Shown piece after piece: positions 1-6,048 of a DNA stretch of 6,600 nucleotides (position 1 is its first letter; every line of letters starts with the position of its first letter). Source of the DNA: Anaerolineae bacterium (GTDB lineage: Bacteria > Chloroflexota > Anaerolineae > Aggregatilineales > Phototrophicaceae); the NCBI GenBank assembly GCA_025454715.1, contig JALONY010000099.1, positions 1 through 6,600 on the forward strand, in the 5' to 3' direction. The notes below the pieces were generated by a model. That model worked only from the letters and a program-made list of their open reading frames with translations, had not been told where the DNA came from and did not search any database. The position numbers and the translations under genes were made by a program.

Positions 1-360
1 GTGTTGCGCGCCTATGTGATGAACGATGCCGAGGTGATCGCGTGGCTGGACGAGGTGCCGGATTTGTGGGACGTGTACCCCGACTTCAACCGTTGGGAGC
101 AACGTTGGGAGCTGGGCTTCTACCGCGGCATCGAGGGGGTGGTGGTACACGCCACGGTCGATGAAAACGAGGACGTGTGGATTGCCGACATCTTCGATCC
201 GAACGTGCTGGACGAGGCGACCGCCCGCCAAGAAGCCCGCGATGCGGCCATCGCATTGGCCTATACCGCCGAGGGGGTCGATGACGCGCTGAACGGCTAT
301 GACGATTGGACGACCTATGTCGAGCAGCAGCGCGAGGAGGTCTTGCAAGCCGAGCGCTAA
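1..360 (+). CDS. small acidic hypothetical protein (5' end uncertain)
   Basis: I do not recognise a family. The open frame runs from the first base of the window to a TAA at 358-360, so the gene may begin upstream. In-window start candidates are GTG at 1, GTG at 16 and ATG at 19. None has a visible Shine-Dalgarno sequence, because the upstream bases are missing or unsuitable. From ATG 19 the product has 113 residues. It is rich in Asp, Glu and Trp, with an N-terminal half containing WLDEVPDLWDVYPDF and a C-terminal half that looks helical and charged (AIALAYTAEGVDDAL, then YVEQQREEVLQ). No signal peptide, membrane segment, cysteine pair or catalytic motif is visible, so it is probably a soluble cytoplasmic protein. 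A strong hairpin follows the stop by 16 bases, so it is likely the last gene of its transcript. The codon choice (GC-rich third positions) matches the neighbours. Coding confidence is good; function is unknown. Confidence 0.7.
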   Translation: MLRAYVMNDAEVIAWLDEVPDLWDVYPDFNRWEQRWELGFYRGIEGVVVHATVDENEDVWIADIFDPNVLDEATARQEARDAAIALAYTAEGVDDALNGYDDWTTYVEQQREEVLQAER

Positions 361-376
361 GGCTTGCCCACCCCAC

Positions 377-422
377 AACACACCGCGCCCCGCCTGATGG
401 TCAGGTGGGGCGCGGTTGTGTT
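377..422 (+). terminator. GC-rich hairpin after the first gene, probable terminator without a U-tract
   Basis: The left arm (377-397) and right arm (401-422) pair almost completely around a 3-base loop (TGG, 398-400), with one G-T pair and one bulged base. The core is CGCGCCCC against GGGGCGCG. It stands 16 bases after the TAA of the first gene. No run of T follows the right arm, so it is not a textbook intrinsic terminator. It could end transcription with a factor or protect the 3' end of the mRNA. Confidence 0.45.
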
Positions 423-539
423 ATGAGCGGCGCGTTCTAAGGCCTGTGTGAAATTTTAAAGGCTGATACGCAGGTTTCTGCGCTATCATTAAGCCGTTAA
501 GACTTCGATACCATAGCGCGACGAGAGCGAGCCTTCTTT
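423..539 (+). promoter_or_regulatory. AT-richer leader and presumed promoter of the kinase gene
   Basis: This gap is markedly AT-richer than its surroundings (for example AAATTTTAAA at 451-460). The best promoter-like pair is CTGATA (463-468) and TATCAT (484-489). Its spacing of 15 bases is short, so the exact site is uncertain. Just before the ATG at 540 there is only a weak purine-rich stretch, GAGAGCGA (523-530), 9 bases upstream, as ribosome-binding site. No repeat or operator-like dyad stands out. Confidence 0.3.
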
Positions 540-3500
540 ATGACCTTGTTACACAACCGCTGGAAGCTGGAATCGCCCCTCGGTAAGGGGGGGATGGGCG
601 TGGTGTATCTCGGCATCGACACCCACACCGGCCAAGCCGTCGCCATCAAGCAGCTCAAGCGCGAAATCGTCCAAAAGCAGCCCGACATCGTCGAGCGCTT
701 CGCCCGCGAGGCCGAGGCCTTGCGCGCCCTCAACCACCCCAACATCGTCAAGGCGCTGGCCACCGTTGACCAAGACGGCGAGCACTACATCGTCATGGAG
801 TACGTGCCGGGCTCCGACCTCGGCGCGCTCATCCGCGACGAGGCGCCCATGCCCGTCCAGCGCGTGATGAAAATCGCCATCGAGCTGGCCGATGCCCTGA
901 CCCGCGCCCACTACCTCAAAATCGTCCACCGCGACCTCAAGCCCGCCAACGTGCTACTGGCCGCCGACGGCGCACCACGCCTGACCGATTTCGGCGTCGC
1001 CTTCGTCGCCAGCAAAGAGCGCGTGACCACCGTCGGGATTGCGCTGGGCACGCCCGATTACATGCCGCCCGAGGCGTTGGACGGCAAGCCCGCCGACCAC
1101 CGCGGCGACATCTGGGCGCTGGGCATCATGCTGTTCGAGATGCTGACCGGCAAACACCCGTTCGAGGCCGAGACGTTGCCCTCGATGGTCGTCAACGTGT
1201 TCACCAAGCCCGTGCCCGACCTCGAGGCGTTGCGCCCCGATTGCCCGGTGCCGCTGGCCGACCTGATTTACCGCATGTTGGACAAAGACGCCAACACCCG
1301 CATCCCGTCGGTGCGCCTGATTGGGGCGGAGCTGGAGGCCATCATGCGCGGCCAAAGCCCCGACCGCTTCAGCGCCTCGCTCCAGCGCGACGACGAGCGC
1401 CGCTTCGAGACCCCCACGCCGGTCTCTTCGGCGGTCAAGCACAACCTCTCGGCGCAAACCACCCCGTTCGTCGGGCGCGAGAACGAGATTGCCCAGCTGG
1501 AAGACCTGCTGGACGACCCCGCCGTCCGCCTGATTACCGTGCTGGGCCCGGGCGGGATGGGCAAGACCCGCCTCGCCATCGAGCTGGGGCATGGGGTGGT
1601 GGCGCAAGCCTCGTTTACCACCGCCAACCGGCGGGTGGACAGCCGCGGGCGCTTTCAATTTTTTAGCGGCGTCTTTTTCGTCTCGCTGGCGCAGACCCGC
1701 CAGCCCGAGGCGGTGATTAACGCGCTGGCCGACTCGGTCGGCTTTCAGTTTTACCCGGGCGGCGAGCCCAAGCAACAACTGATCGACTTCTTCCGCGAGA
1801 AGTCGTTGTTGCTGGTGGTCGATAATTGCGAGCACGTGCTGGAGGGGCTGAGCGTGCTCAGCGACATCTTGCACAGCGCCCCCCGCGTCAAAATCATCGC
1901 TACCAGCCGCGCCAAGCTCAACTTGCAAGGCGAGGCGCTCTTCACCATCGACGGCATGGACTTCCCCGACCTGCAAAGCGTCAGCGATGCGATGCAATAC
2001 AGCGCGGTCAAGCTGTTCGTGCAGAGCGCCCGCCGCGCCCAGCCCAATTTCGAGCTGACCGAGGACGACCTGCCGCATGTGGCGCGCATTTGCGCGCTGG
2101 TCAACGGGTTGCCGTTGGGCATCGAATTGGCCGCCGCGTGGGTCGAGATGCTCTCGCTGCAAGAAATCGCCGACGAGGTCGCCCAAAACCTCGACTTCTT
2201 GGAGACCGAGTCGCACGATGCGCCCGACCGCCATCGCAGTGTGCGCGCCGTGTTCGATCATAGCTGGAACCTGTTGACGCCCGACGAGCGCGCCACCTTT
2301 ACGCGCATCGCGGTCTTTCGCGGGCGCTTCACCCGCCAAGCCGGCCAGACCGTGACCGGCGCGGGCTTGCGCCAATTGATGGCGCTGGTCAACAAATCCT
2401 TGCTCAAGCGTGACCCCGACAGCGGCGTGTACCAAGTCCACGAGGTGCTGCGCCAATATGCCGAGCAAAAATTGACCCAAAGCGGCGAAGACGCGGCCAT
2501 CCGCGCCGCGCACAGCGATTTTTACCTCGAATTGCTGGCGCAATTCCGCAAGGATTTTCAGAGCGCCCGCCAGCTCGACGCCCTGCGCGAGGTCGAGGCC
2601 GACATCGAGAACATCCGCGCCGCCCTGATGTGGGCGTGCCACAACGACCGCCCGCGCCCGTTGCTCAACGCGGTGCACACGCTGGGCATCTATTTCGACA
2701 TGCGCGCCCAATACACCGAGGGCTTGGCCATTTTGGAGCCTGCGGCGGCGGCCTTGCGCCAGACCCCGCGCTCCAACGACCGCGACGTGGCGCTGTCCTA
2801 CCTCGCGCTGTGGTGCGCCATCATGAGCGCGTACTATCGCCAGCGTGAGCGCGCCGCCACCGCCCTCGTCGAGGCGTTCGAGCTACTCGACGAGCGCAGC
2901 GCCCCGACCGACGTGCTGGCACTGCGCGATTTCGCACGTGGGTATTTCGATTTGCTGTTGGACGATCCGGTCGAGGCGCGCAGCCGCTTCGCCAGCGCCT
3001 ACGAGCGTTATCTGTCGCTGGCCTCGGTCTGGGATGCCAGCCATTGCTTGCTCAATTGGGGGTCGGCCTTCTACTATCGCACCGACAACCACACCACCGA
3101 TTTCGATCACGGGCACGAAAAGGTGCAACAAGCGCTCACGCTGGTCGAATCGACCGGCGACTCGTACATGCGCGCCCACATCCTGACCTCGCTGGGGCAA
3201 TTGGCCGCCGCCCAACGCCACTACGACACCGCCAAACAGCTCTATCAGCGCGCCCAAGACCTCCACCGTCAAATCGGCAACCTGTTCGGGCTGGGTGCCT
3301 CGTTGATGAACCTGACCATCTGGGGCATCATCCTCGGGCGCTACGAGCAGAGCCGCCCGTACATCCTCGAAAATTTGTCGATTCAGCGCGAGCGTGGCAA
3401 CGCGCTGGGCATCGCGTGGGCGTTGCTGGTGCTCAGCCGCCTCGAGCTGGGCGCGGGCGAGTTCAGCGGGGCGCGGGCGCACGCCGCCGAGGCGCTCAAC

Positions 3501-4307
3501 ATGGCCGAAAAAGCCGACATCATCGAGTACGTCAACGCGGCCTTGTTCGCGGTCGGGCGGGCGGCGTGGACATTGGGGGAGTATAAGGCGGCGCGTAGCG
3601 CTTATCTGCGCGCTTACGAGCGTGCCGACGAGCTCAACCGCCACGGCGATATGGTGCTGGCCTTAAACGGTGCGGCCTTGGCCGCCCTGTCGATGGACGA
3701 CCCCCGCGACGCCGAAGAATCGGTCTTCATCGCCACGCAACTGGCACCGGCCATGGACGACCTGAACCTGACCGCCGTCGCCCAAGTCATGTCTGCCCGC
3801 CTCGCGTTGGCCAAAGACGACCCCGCCAGCGCGTGGGTTGCGCTCAATCACGCGCTGGCCTACCTGCAAGACGACGACCGCCAACAACACTCCTACGGTT
3901 GGGACGAAGGCCACCGCCAAGAGGAGTTGATGCGCGCTTTGTTGGTCTCGGCAGACGCGGGCTTGGCGTTGGGCGATACCGACGCGGCACGCAGCGCCAT
4001 CCGCGAGGCCGCACAGCGCGCCCAACGCCTGAACAACCTGCCGCACTTGCTCAAGGCGATTGGGGCGACGGCGCGCTGGATGCAGGCGATGGGGCAGGCC
4101 GAGCGCGCCGCCGAATTGGCCGCCCGCGTCGAGGACAACCCGCAAGCCTATGCCTATGACCGCGCCCGCGCCAAGCGCGTCTTGGCCGCGTTGGGCAACG
4201 CCCTGCCCAAAGACGTATGGGTGGCGGCCACCACCCGTGGCCGCGCCCTGACCCTCGAACAAGCCGCCCAGCGCGTCTTGGCCGAGATGGTCGAGGCGAA
4301 GGGCTGA
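540..4307 (+). CDS. Hanks-type Ser/Thr kinase - STAND (NB-ARC-like) ATPase - TPR protein
   Basis: Predicted soluble signalling protein of 1255 residues. Residues 1-265 are a complete eukaryotic-type kinase: glycine loop GKGGMG (15-20), VAIK lysine K37, helix-C glutamate E57, catalytic HRDLKPAN (H130-N137), DFG (150-152), and GTPDYMPPE (170-178) ending the activation segment, which carries T163 and T164. After a linker, FVGRE (310-314) opens a STAND ATPase with Walker A GPGGMGKT (336-343, K342), Walker B LLLVVDN (423-429, D428), ATSR (454-457) and GLPLGIELAA (523-532). A winged-helix region follows (about 560-645, ending VHEVLRQYA near H634). From about 650 to 1200 come helical TPR-type repeats, clearest at 876-1100. 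The tail GRALTLEQA resembles the end of other large TPR-ATPases; no C-terminal LuxR DNA-binding helix is present. The nearest known architecture is mycobacterial PknK (kinase, MalT-like ATPase, TPR). No transmembrane segment is seen, unlike PknB. The TPR part probably senses a ligand or partner and the ATPase gates the kinase; this is inference. The ATG at 540 starts just before the kinase fold. The gene has its own terminator. Confidence 0.95.
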   Translation: MTLLHNRWKLESPLGKGGMGVVYLGIDTHTGQAVAIKQLKREIVQKQPDIVERFAREAEALRALNHPNIVKALATVDQDGEHYIVMEYVPGSDLGALIRDEAPMPVQRVMKIAIELADALTRAHYLKIVHRDLKPANVLLAADGAPRLTDFGVAFVASKERVTTVGIALGTPDYMPPEALDGKPADHRGDIWALGIMLFEMLTGKHPFEAETLPSMVVNVFTKPVPDLEALRPDCPVPLADLIYRMLDKDANTRIPSVRLIGAELEAIMRGQSPDRFSASLQRDDERRFETPTPVSSAVKHNLSAQTTPFVGRENEIAQLEDLLDDPAVRLITVLGPGGMGKTRLAIELGHGVVAQASFTTANRRVDSRGRFQFFSGVFFVSLAQTRQPEAVINALADSVGFQFYPGGEPKQQLIDFFREKSLLLVVDNCEHVLEGLSVLSDILHSAPRVKIIATSRAKLNLQGEALFTIDGMDFPDLQSVSDAMQYSAVKLFVQSARRAQPNFELTEDDLPHVARICALVNGLPLGIELAAAWVEMLSLQEIADEVAQNLDFLETESHDAPDRHRSVRAVFDHSWNLLTPDERATFTRIAVFRGRFTRQAGQTVTGAGLRQLMALVNKSLLKRDPDSGVYQVHEVLRQYAEQKLTQSGEDAAIRAAHSDFYLELLAQFRKDFQSARQLDALREVEADIENIRAALMWACHNDRPRPLLNAVHTLGIYFDMRAQYTEGLAILEPAAAALRQTPRSNDRDVALSYLALWCAIMSAYYRQRERAATALVEAFELLDERSAPTDVLALRDFARGYFDLLLDDPVEARSRFASAYERYLSLASVWDASHCLLNWGSAFYYRTDNHTTDFDHGHEKVQQALTLVESTGDSYMRAHILTSLGQLAAAQRHYDTAKQLYQRAQDLHRQIGNLFGLGASLMNLTIWGIILGRYEQSRPYILENLSIQRERGNALGIAWALLVLSRLELGAGEFSGARAHAAEALNMAEKADIIEYVNAALFAVGRAAWTLGEYKAARSAYLRAYERADELNRHGDMVLALNGAALAALSMDDPRDAEESVFIATQLAPAMDDLNLTAVAQVMSARLALAKDDPASAWVALNHALAYLQDDDRQQHSYGWDEGHRQEELMRALLVSADAGLALGDTDAARSAIREAAQRAQRLNNLPHLLKAIGATARWMQAMGQAERAAELAARVEDNPQAYAYDRARAKRVLAALGNALPKDVWVAATTRGRALTLEQAAQRVLAEMVEAKG

Positions 4308-4324
4308 CGCAAACACCCCCACCC

Positions 4325-4359
4325 AAACCCCGCATTGGCTGAGCCGATGCGGGGTTTTT
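4325..4359 (+). terminator. intrinsic terminator of the kinase gene
   Basis: Left arm AAACCCCGCATTGGC (4325-4339), loop TGA (4340-4342) and right arm GCCGATGCGGGGTTT (4343-4357) give a 15-bp stem with a single G-T pair. The run of five T (4355-4359) closes it. It begins 17 bases after the TGA of the kinase gene and separates it from the regulator operon. Confidence 0.93.
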
Positions 4360-4367
4360 CGTCGCCC

Positions 4368-4396
4368 TTGACCGTTATCGTTTTTGATACTATTAT
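4368..4396 (+). promoter_or_regulatory. sigma-70-type promoter of the regulator-hydrolase operon
   Basis: TTGACC (4368-4373) and TATTAT (4391-4396) are separated by exactly 17 bases in an AT-rich island (about 4374-4410) inside otherwise GC-rich DNA. Transcription would start near 4403, giving a leader of about 24 bases. That leader contains the ribosome-binding site GAAAGG (4413-4418), 8 bases before the ATG at 4427. Confidence 0.8.
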
Positions 4397-4410
4397 CATA
4401 AATGATAACG
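4373..4410 (+). promoter_or_regulatory. nested inverted repeats over the promoter, candidate operator
   Basis: Two dyads overlap the promoter. A perfect one, TTATCAT-AA-ATGATAA (4393-4408), covers the -10 and the start site. A longer imperfect one has 14-base arms at 4373-4386 and 4397-4410 that match at 12 positions (outer CGTTATC / GATAACG) and brackets the -10 element. Binding there would block RNA polymerase. The most economical ligand is the winged-helix protein encoded immediately downstream, as autorepression. The TTATCAT/ATGATAA core also recalls GATAAT-rich Fur-family boxes, but no metal-related gene is nearby. Confidence 0.6.
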
Positions 4411-4426
4411 ATGAAAGGCAACCCTG

Positions 4427-4990
4427 ATGGAACGAACCGAGCTGGTGCTACACCCCGTGCGCCTACGGGTGATTTTGGCGGTGGCCAACCGCAGCCTGAC
4501 CACCCGCCAAATCGCCGACCTCTTGCCCGATGTGGCGCAGGCCACCCTCTATCGCCAGATTGGGGTGTTGCTGGAGCACGGGGTGCTGCACACCGTCAGC
4601 GAGGTGCAGGTGCGCGGCGCGACCGAGCGCACGCTGACGCTGGCCAAAGATTTCGGGCGAATCGACACCGACGATTTCGCCGCCTTGCCGCCCGACGAGC
4701 AACAACGCTACTTCATCAACCTGATTGGCATTCTGCTGGCCGACTTCCAGCGCGCCAGCGAGCGCCCGTTGCCCAACGGCCTGATTGCCACCTACACCCG
4801 CCAGCGCCTGTACCTCTCGCCCGACGAGCTGGACGCCGTGAACGCCCAGACCAACGCGGTGCTGGCACCCTATCGCCAGCCCAGCCGCATGAGCGACGAC
4901 CCGCACGTACAGCCGTGGCTGTTCACCGGCATCGTCATGCCCGACACCGACTTACCCGCCCAACCCGACTCTCAGGAGACCCCTTCATGA
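4427..4990 (+). CDS. winged-helix (ArsR/HTH_20-like) transcriptional regulator
   Basis: A 187-residue predicted DNA-binding protein. The N-terminal HPVRLRVILAVA (9-20) is the opening helix typical of ArsR-like winged-helix repressors. The helix-turn-helix follows at about 24-54 (TTRQIADLLPDVAQATLYRQ, then the recognition-helix continuation up to GVL), and the wing is around 55-72 (ATERTLTL). The C-terminal half (about 80-165) is a helical domain with LPPDEQQRYFINLIGILLADF, likely for dimerisation or ligand sensing, and includes a TRQRLYLSPDEL segment. No metal-binding cysteine cluster of the ArsR metalloregulators is seen, so metal sensing is unlikely. The start at 4427 is supported by GAAAGG 8 bases upstream and a near-consensus promoter. 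The stop overlaps the next gene's start in an ATGA, so the two are translationally coupled. The dyads over its promoter suggest that it regulates itself and the hydrolase. The ligand is unknown. Confidence 0.88.
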   Translation: MERTELVLHPVRLRVILAVANRSLTTRQIADLLPDVAQATLYRQIGVLLEHGVLHTVSEVQVRGATERTLTLAKDFGRIDTDDFAALPPDEQQRYFINLIGILLADFQRASERPLPNGLIATYTRQRLYLSPDELDAVNAQTNAVLAPYRQPSRMSDDPHVQPWLFTGIVMPDTDLPAQPDSQETPS

Positions 4991-5763
4991 CCCAACCCCT
5001 CGGTTACACCCGCACCGGCAACCCCAACGGCGCGCCGGTCGTCTTCTTGCACGGCGCGGCCATGGGCGCGTGGATGTGGGAAGGCCAAGCCCCGCTGTTC
5101 GAGCTGTATGACTGTTATCTGGTCGATTTGCCCGGCCACGCCAGCAGCAACGGGGTGGTCTGGCAATCGTTCGAGCAAGCCGCCGACGCGGTGGCCGACC
5201 TCATCCGCACGCGCATTGCGGGCGGTCGGGCGCACCTCGTGGCGATGTCGTTGGGGGCGGCGGTCGGGCTGCACCTGCTCACGCGCCACCCGCACACGGT
5301 CGAGCGCGCCATCCTGACCGGCGCGTTGGCCGAGACCCCGCCGCGTGCGCTGATGTGGGTGCAGGAACACCTGCTGTCGGCCATCCTGCCGACCGAGTGG
5401 GGCAAGCGCGCCTTCGGGCGGATGATTGGCCTGCCCGCCGACGCCATGCCGCCCTACCTCCAGACGATGCGCCAGCTCTCGATACCGTCGTTCAAGCGCA
5501 CCCTGCGCGACCTGAGCGCGTATGCGTTGCCGGACGGCCTCGCGGCGGTGCAGACCCCGTGCTTGTTCGTGACCGGCGGCGATGACTTGGCGGTCAACGT
5601 GCGGTCGGTGCGCGCCCTGCGTGACCGCGTGGTGGGGTCGGTCGGTGCCTATGCGGCGGGCTTGCACCACCCGTGGAACGGCGAAGACCCCGACCTGTTC
5701 AACCGCATGACGCGGGCGTGGCTGAGCGGCGAGCCGCTCCCGACCGAGCTGCTGCCTGCCTGA
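4987..5763 (+). CDS. alpha/beta-hydrolase fold protein
   Basis: A 258-residue protein with the alpha/beta-hydrolase layout. VVFLHGAAMG (18-27) gives the HG oxyanion-hole region. LVDLPGHASS (45-54) is the strand-loop typical of the family. AMSLG (86-90) is the nucleophile elbow with S88, and the usual first glycine of GxSxG is alanine. TGGDDLAV (196-203) supplies the acid, D199 or D200, and GLHHPWNGEDP (225-235) the histidine, most likely H228 by its spacing to E233. A cap of about 115-180 lies between strands. No signal peptide or lipoprotein motif is seen, so it is probably cytoplasmic. The substrate cannot be told from sequence; esterase, lactonase or carbon-carbon hydrolase activities are all possible. 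The start at 4987 is chosen over upstream in-frame codons because it has AGGAG (4974-4978) 8 bases before it and forms the ATGA overlap with the regulator. The frame upstream is a shadow of the regulator gene. Confidence 0.92.
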   Translation: MTQPLGYTRTGNPNGAPVVFLHGAAMGAWMWEGQAPLFELYDCYLVDLPGHASSNGVVWQSFEQAADAVADLIRTRIAGGRAHLVAMSLGAAVGLHLLTRHPHTVERAILTGALAETPPRALMWVQEHLLSAILPTEWGKRAFGRMIGLPADAMPPYLQTMRQLSIPSFKRTLRDLSAYALPDGLAAVQTPCLFVTGGDDLAVNVRSVRALRDRVVGSVGAYAAGLHHPWNGEDPDLFNRMTRAWLSGEPLPTELLPA

Positions 5764-5777
5764 TTCCCTGCGCTTGG

Positions 5778-5806
5778 TTGCAAAACCCCCGCCTGCGGTG
5801 TATGCT
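5778..5806 (+). promoter_or_regulatory. candidate promoter of glmS
   Basis: TTGCAA (5778-5783) and TATGCT (5801-5806) are 17 bases apart, with TG directly before the -10. Transcription would start near 5813, about 57 bases before the ribozyme cleavage site and 300 bases before the glmS start codon. The site lies 14 bases after the hydrolase stop, and no intrinsic terminator separates the two, so read-through from the upstream operon is also possible. Confidence 0.5.
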
Positions 5807-5844
5807 GTGCGCCTTATTCGTCTGACCAGACAGGAGGCGCACAG
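5805..5844 (+). repeat. 10-bp perfect inverted repeat upstream of the ribozyme
   Basis: CTGTGCGCCT (5805-5814) is the exact reverse complement of AGGCGCACAG (5835-5844). Inside, GTCT (5820-5823) and AGAC (5828-5831) form a second stem around GACC. As RNA this is a strong hairpin without a following U-tract. As DNA it overlaps the -10 and start region of the candidate glmS promoter, so it may be an operator. If transcription starts near 5813, most of the left arm is not transcribed. Its arms share CTGTGC/GCACAG with P1 of the ribozyme downstream. Confidence 0.7.
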
Positions 5845-5868
5845 CCCACTCTCCCCAGAGGGAAACAC

Positions 5869-6048
5869 AGCGTTTGGCCTGTGCCCACGCGCACAGGTGA
5901 CGAGGTGAGCGGCGATCGACCATCAACGGATGCCGCTTGGGGCGCATGTCTGCCGTCCCGCCCGTTCTCCCTCCACACATCTTGGCAAAGCCATCGGGCA
6001 AAATCACTCGGCGACGGGTGCGGACAATCCCGATGGCACGCAGGCATG
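5869..6048 (+). ncRNA. glmS ribozyme: glmS ribozyme (glucosamine-6-phosphate-activated self-cleaving riboswitch)
   Basis: In the glmS leader, this RNA is expected to cut itself when glucosamine-6-phosphate binds, lowering glmS expression. The predicted cleavage is between A5869 and G5870, in AGCG. P1 is CCTGTGC (5878-5884) with GCACAGG (5891-5897). The conserved GACGAGG follows at 5899-5905. A P2 helix pairs 5907-5913 with 5932-5938, enclosing ATCGA (5915-5919) and CGGATGCC (5927-5934). The cleavage-site helix pairs CGTT (5871-5874) with AACG (5925-5928); Bacillus-type ribozymes have CGCC and GGCG here. P3 is GGGGCG (5939-5944) with CGTCCC (5954-5959). Its 9-base loop pairs with GCAGGCATG (6040-6048) as the P3.1 pseudoknot. 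P4 is GCCATCGGG (5990-5998) with CCCGATGGC (6029-6037), and P4.1 is CACTCG-GCGA-CGGGTG (6005-6020) with a GNRA tetraloop. The segment joining P3 and P4 (5960-5989) is unusually long. The consensus comparison is from memory; the pairings are read directly. Location directly before glmS agrees. Confidence 0.93.

Noticed and set aside
86..376. 96-codon open frame on the - strand over the first gene
   Set aside because: It has Arg/Pro/Ser-rich shadow composition, while the + strand frame has balanced protein-like composition.
954..2711. 585-codon open frame on the - strand inside the kinase gene
   Set aside because: It is antisense to a protein with unmistakable kinase and ATPase motifs. Its composition is the low-complexity shadow expected opposite a GC-rich gene, and it has no recognisable domain.
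4150..4307. Possible LuxR-type DNA-binding domain at the C-terminus of the kinase-STAND-TPR protein
   Set aside because: The tail has no helix-turn-helix signature. It ends in the GRALTLEQA-type motif seen in TPR-ATPases without such a domain.
4402..4986. N-terminal extension of the hydrolase frame back to 4402
   Set aside because: This stretch is a shifted frame through the winged-helix regulator and has low-complexity Arg/Ala/Pro composition. The ATGA overlap and AGGAG before 4987 give a much better start.
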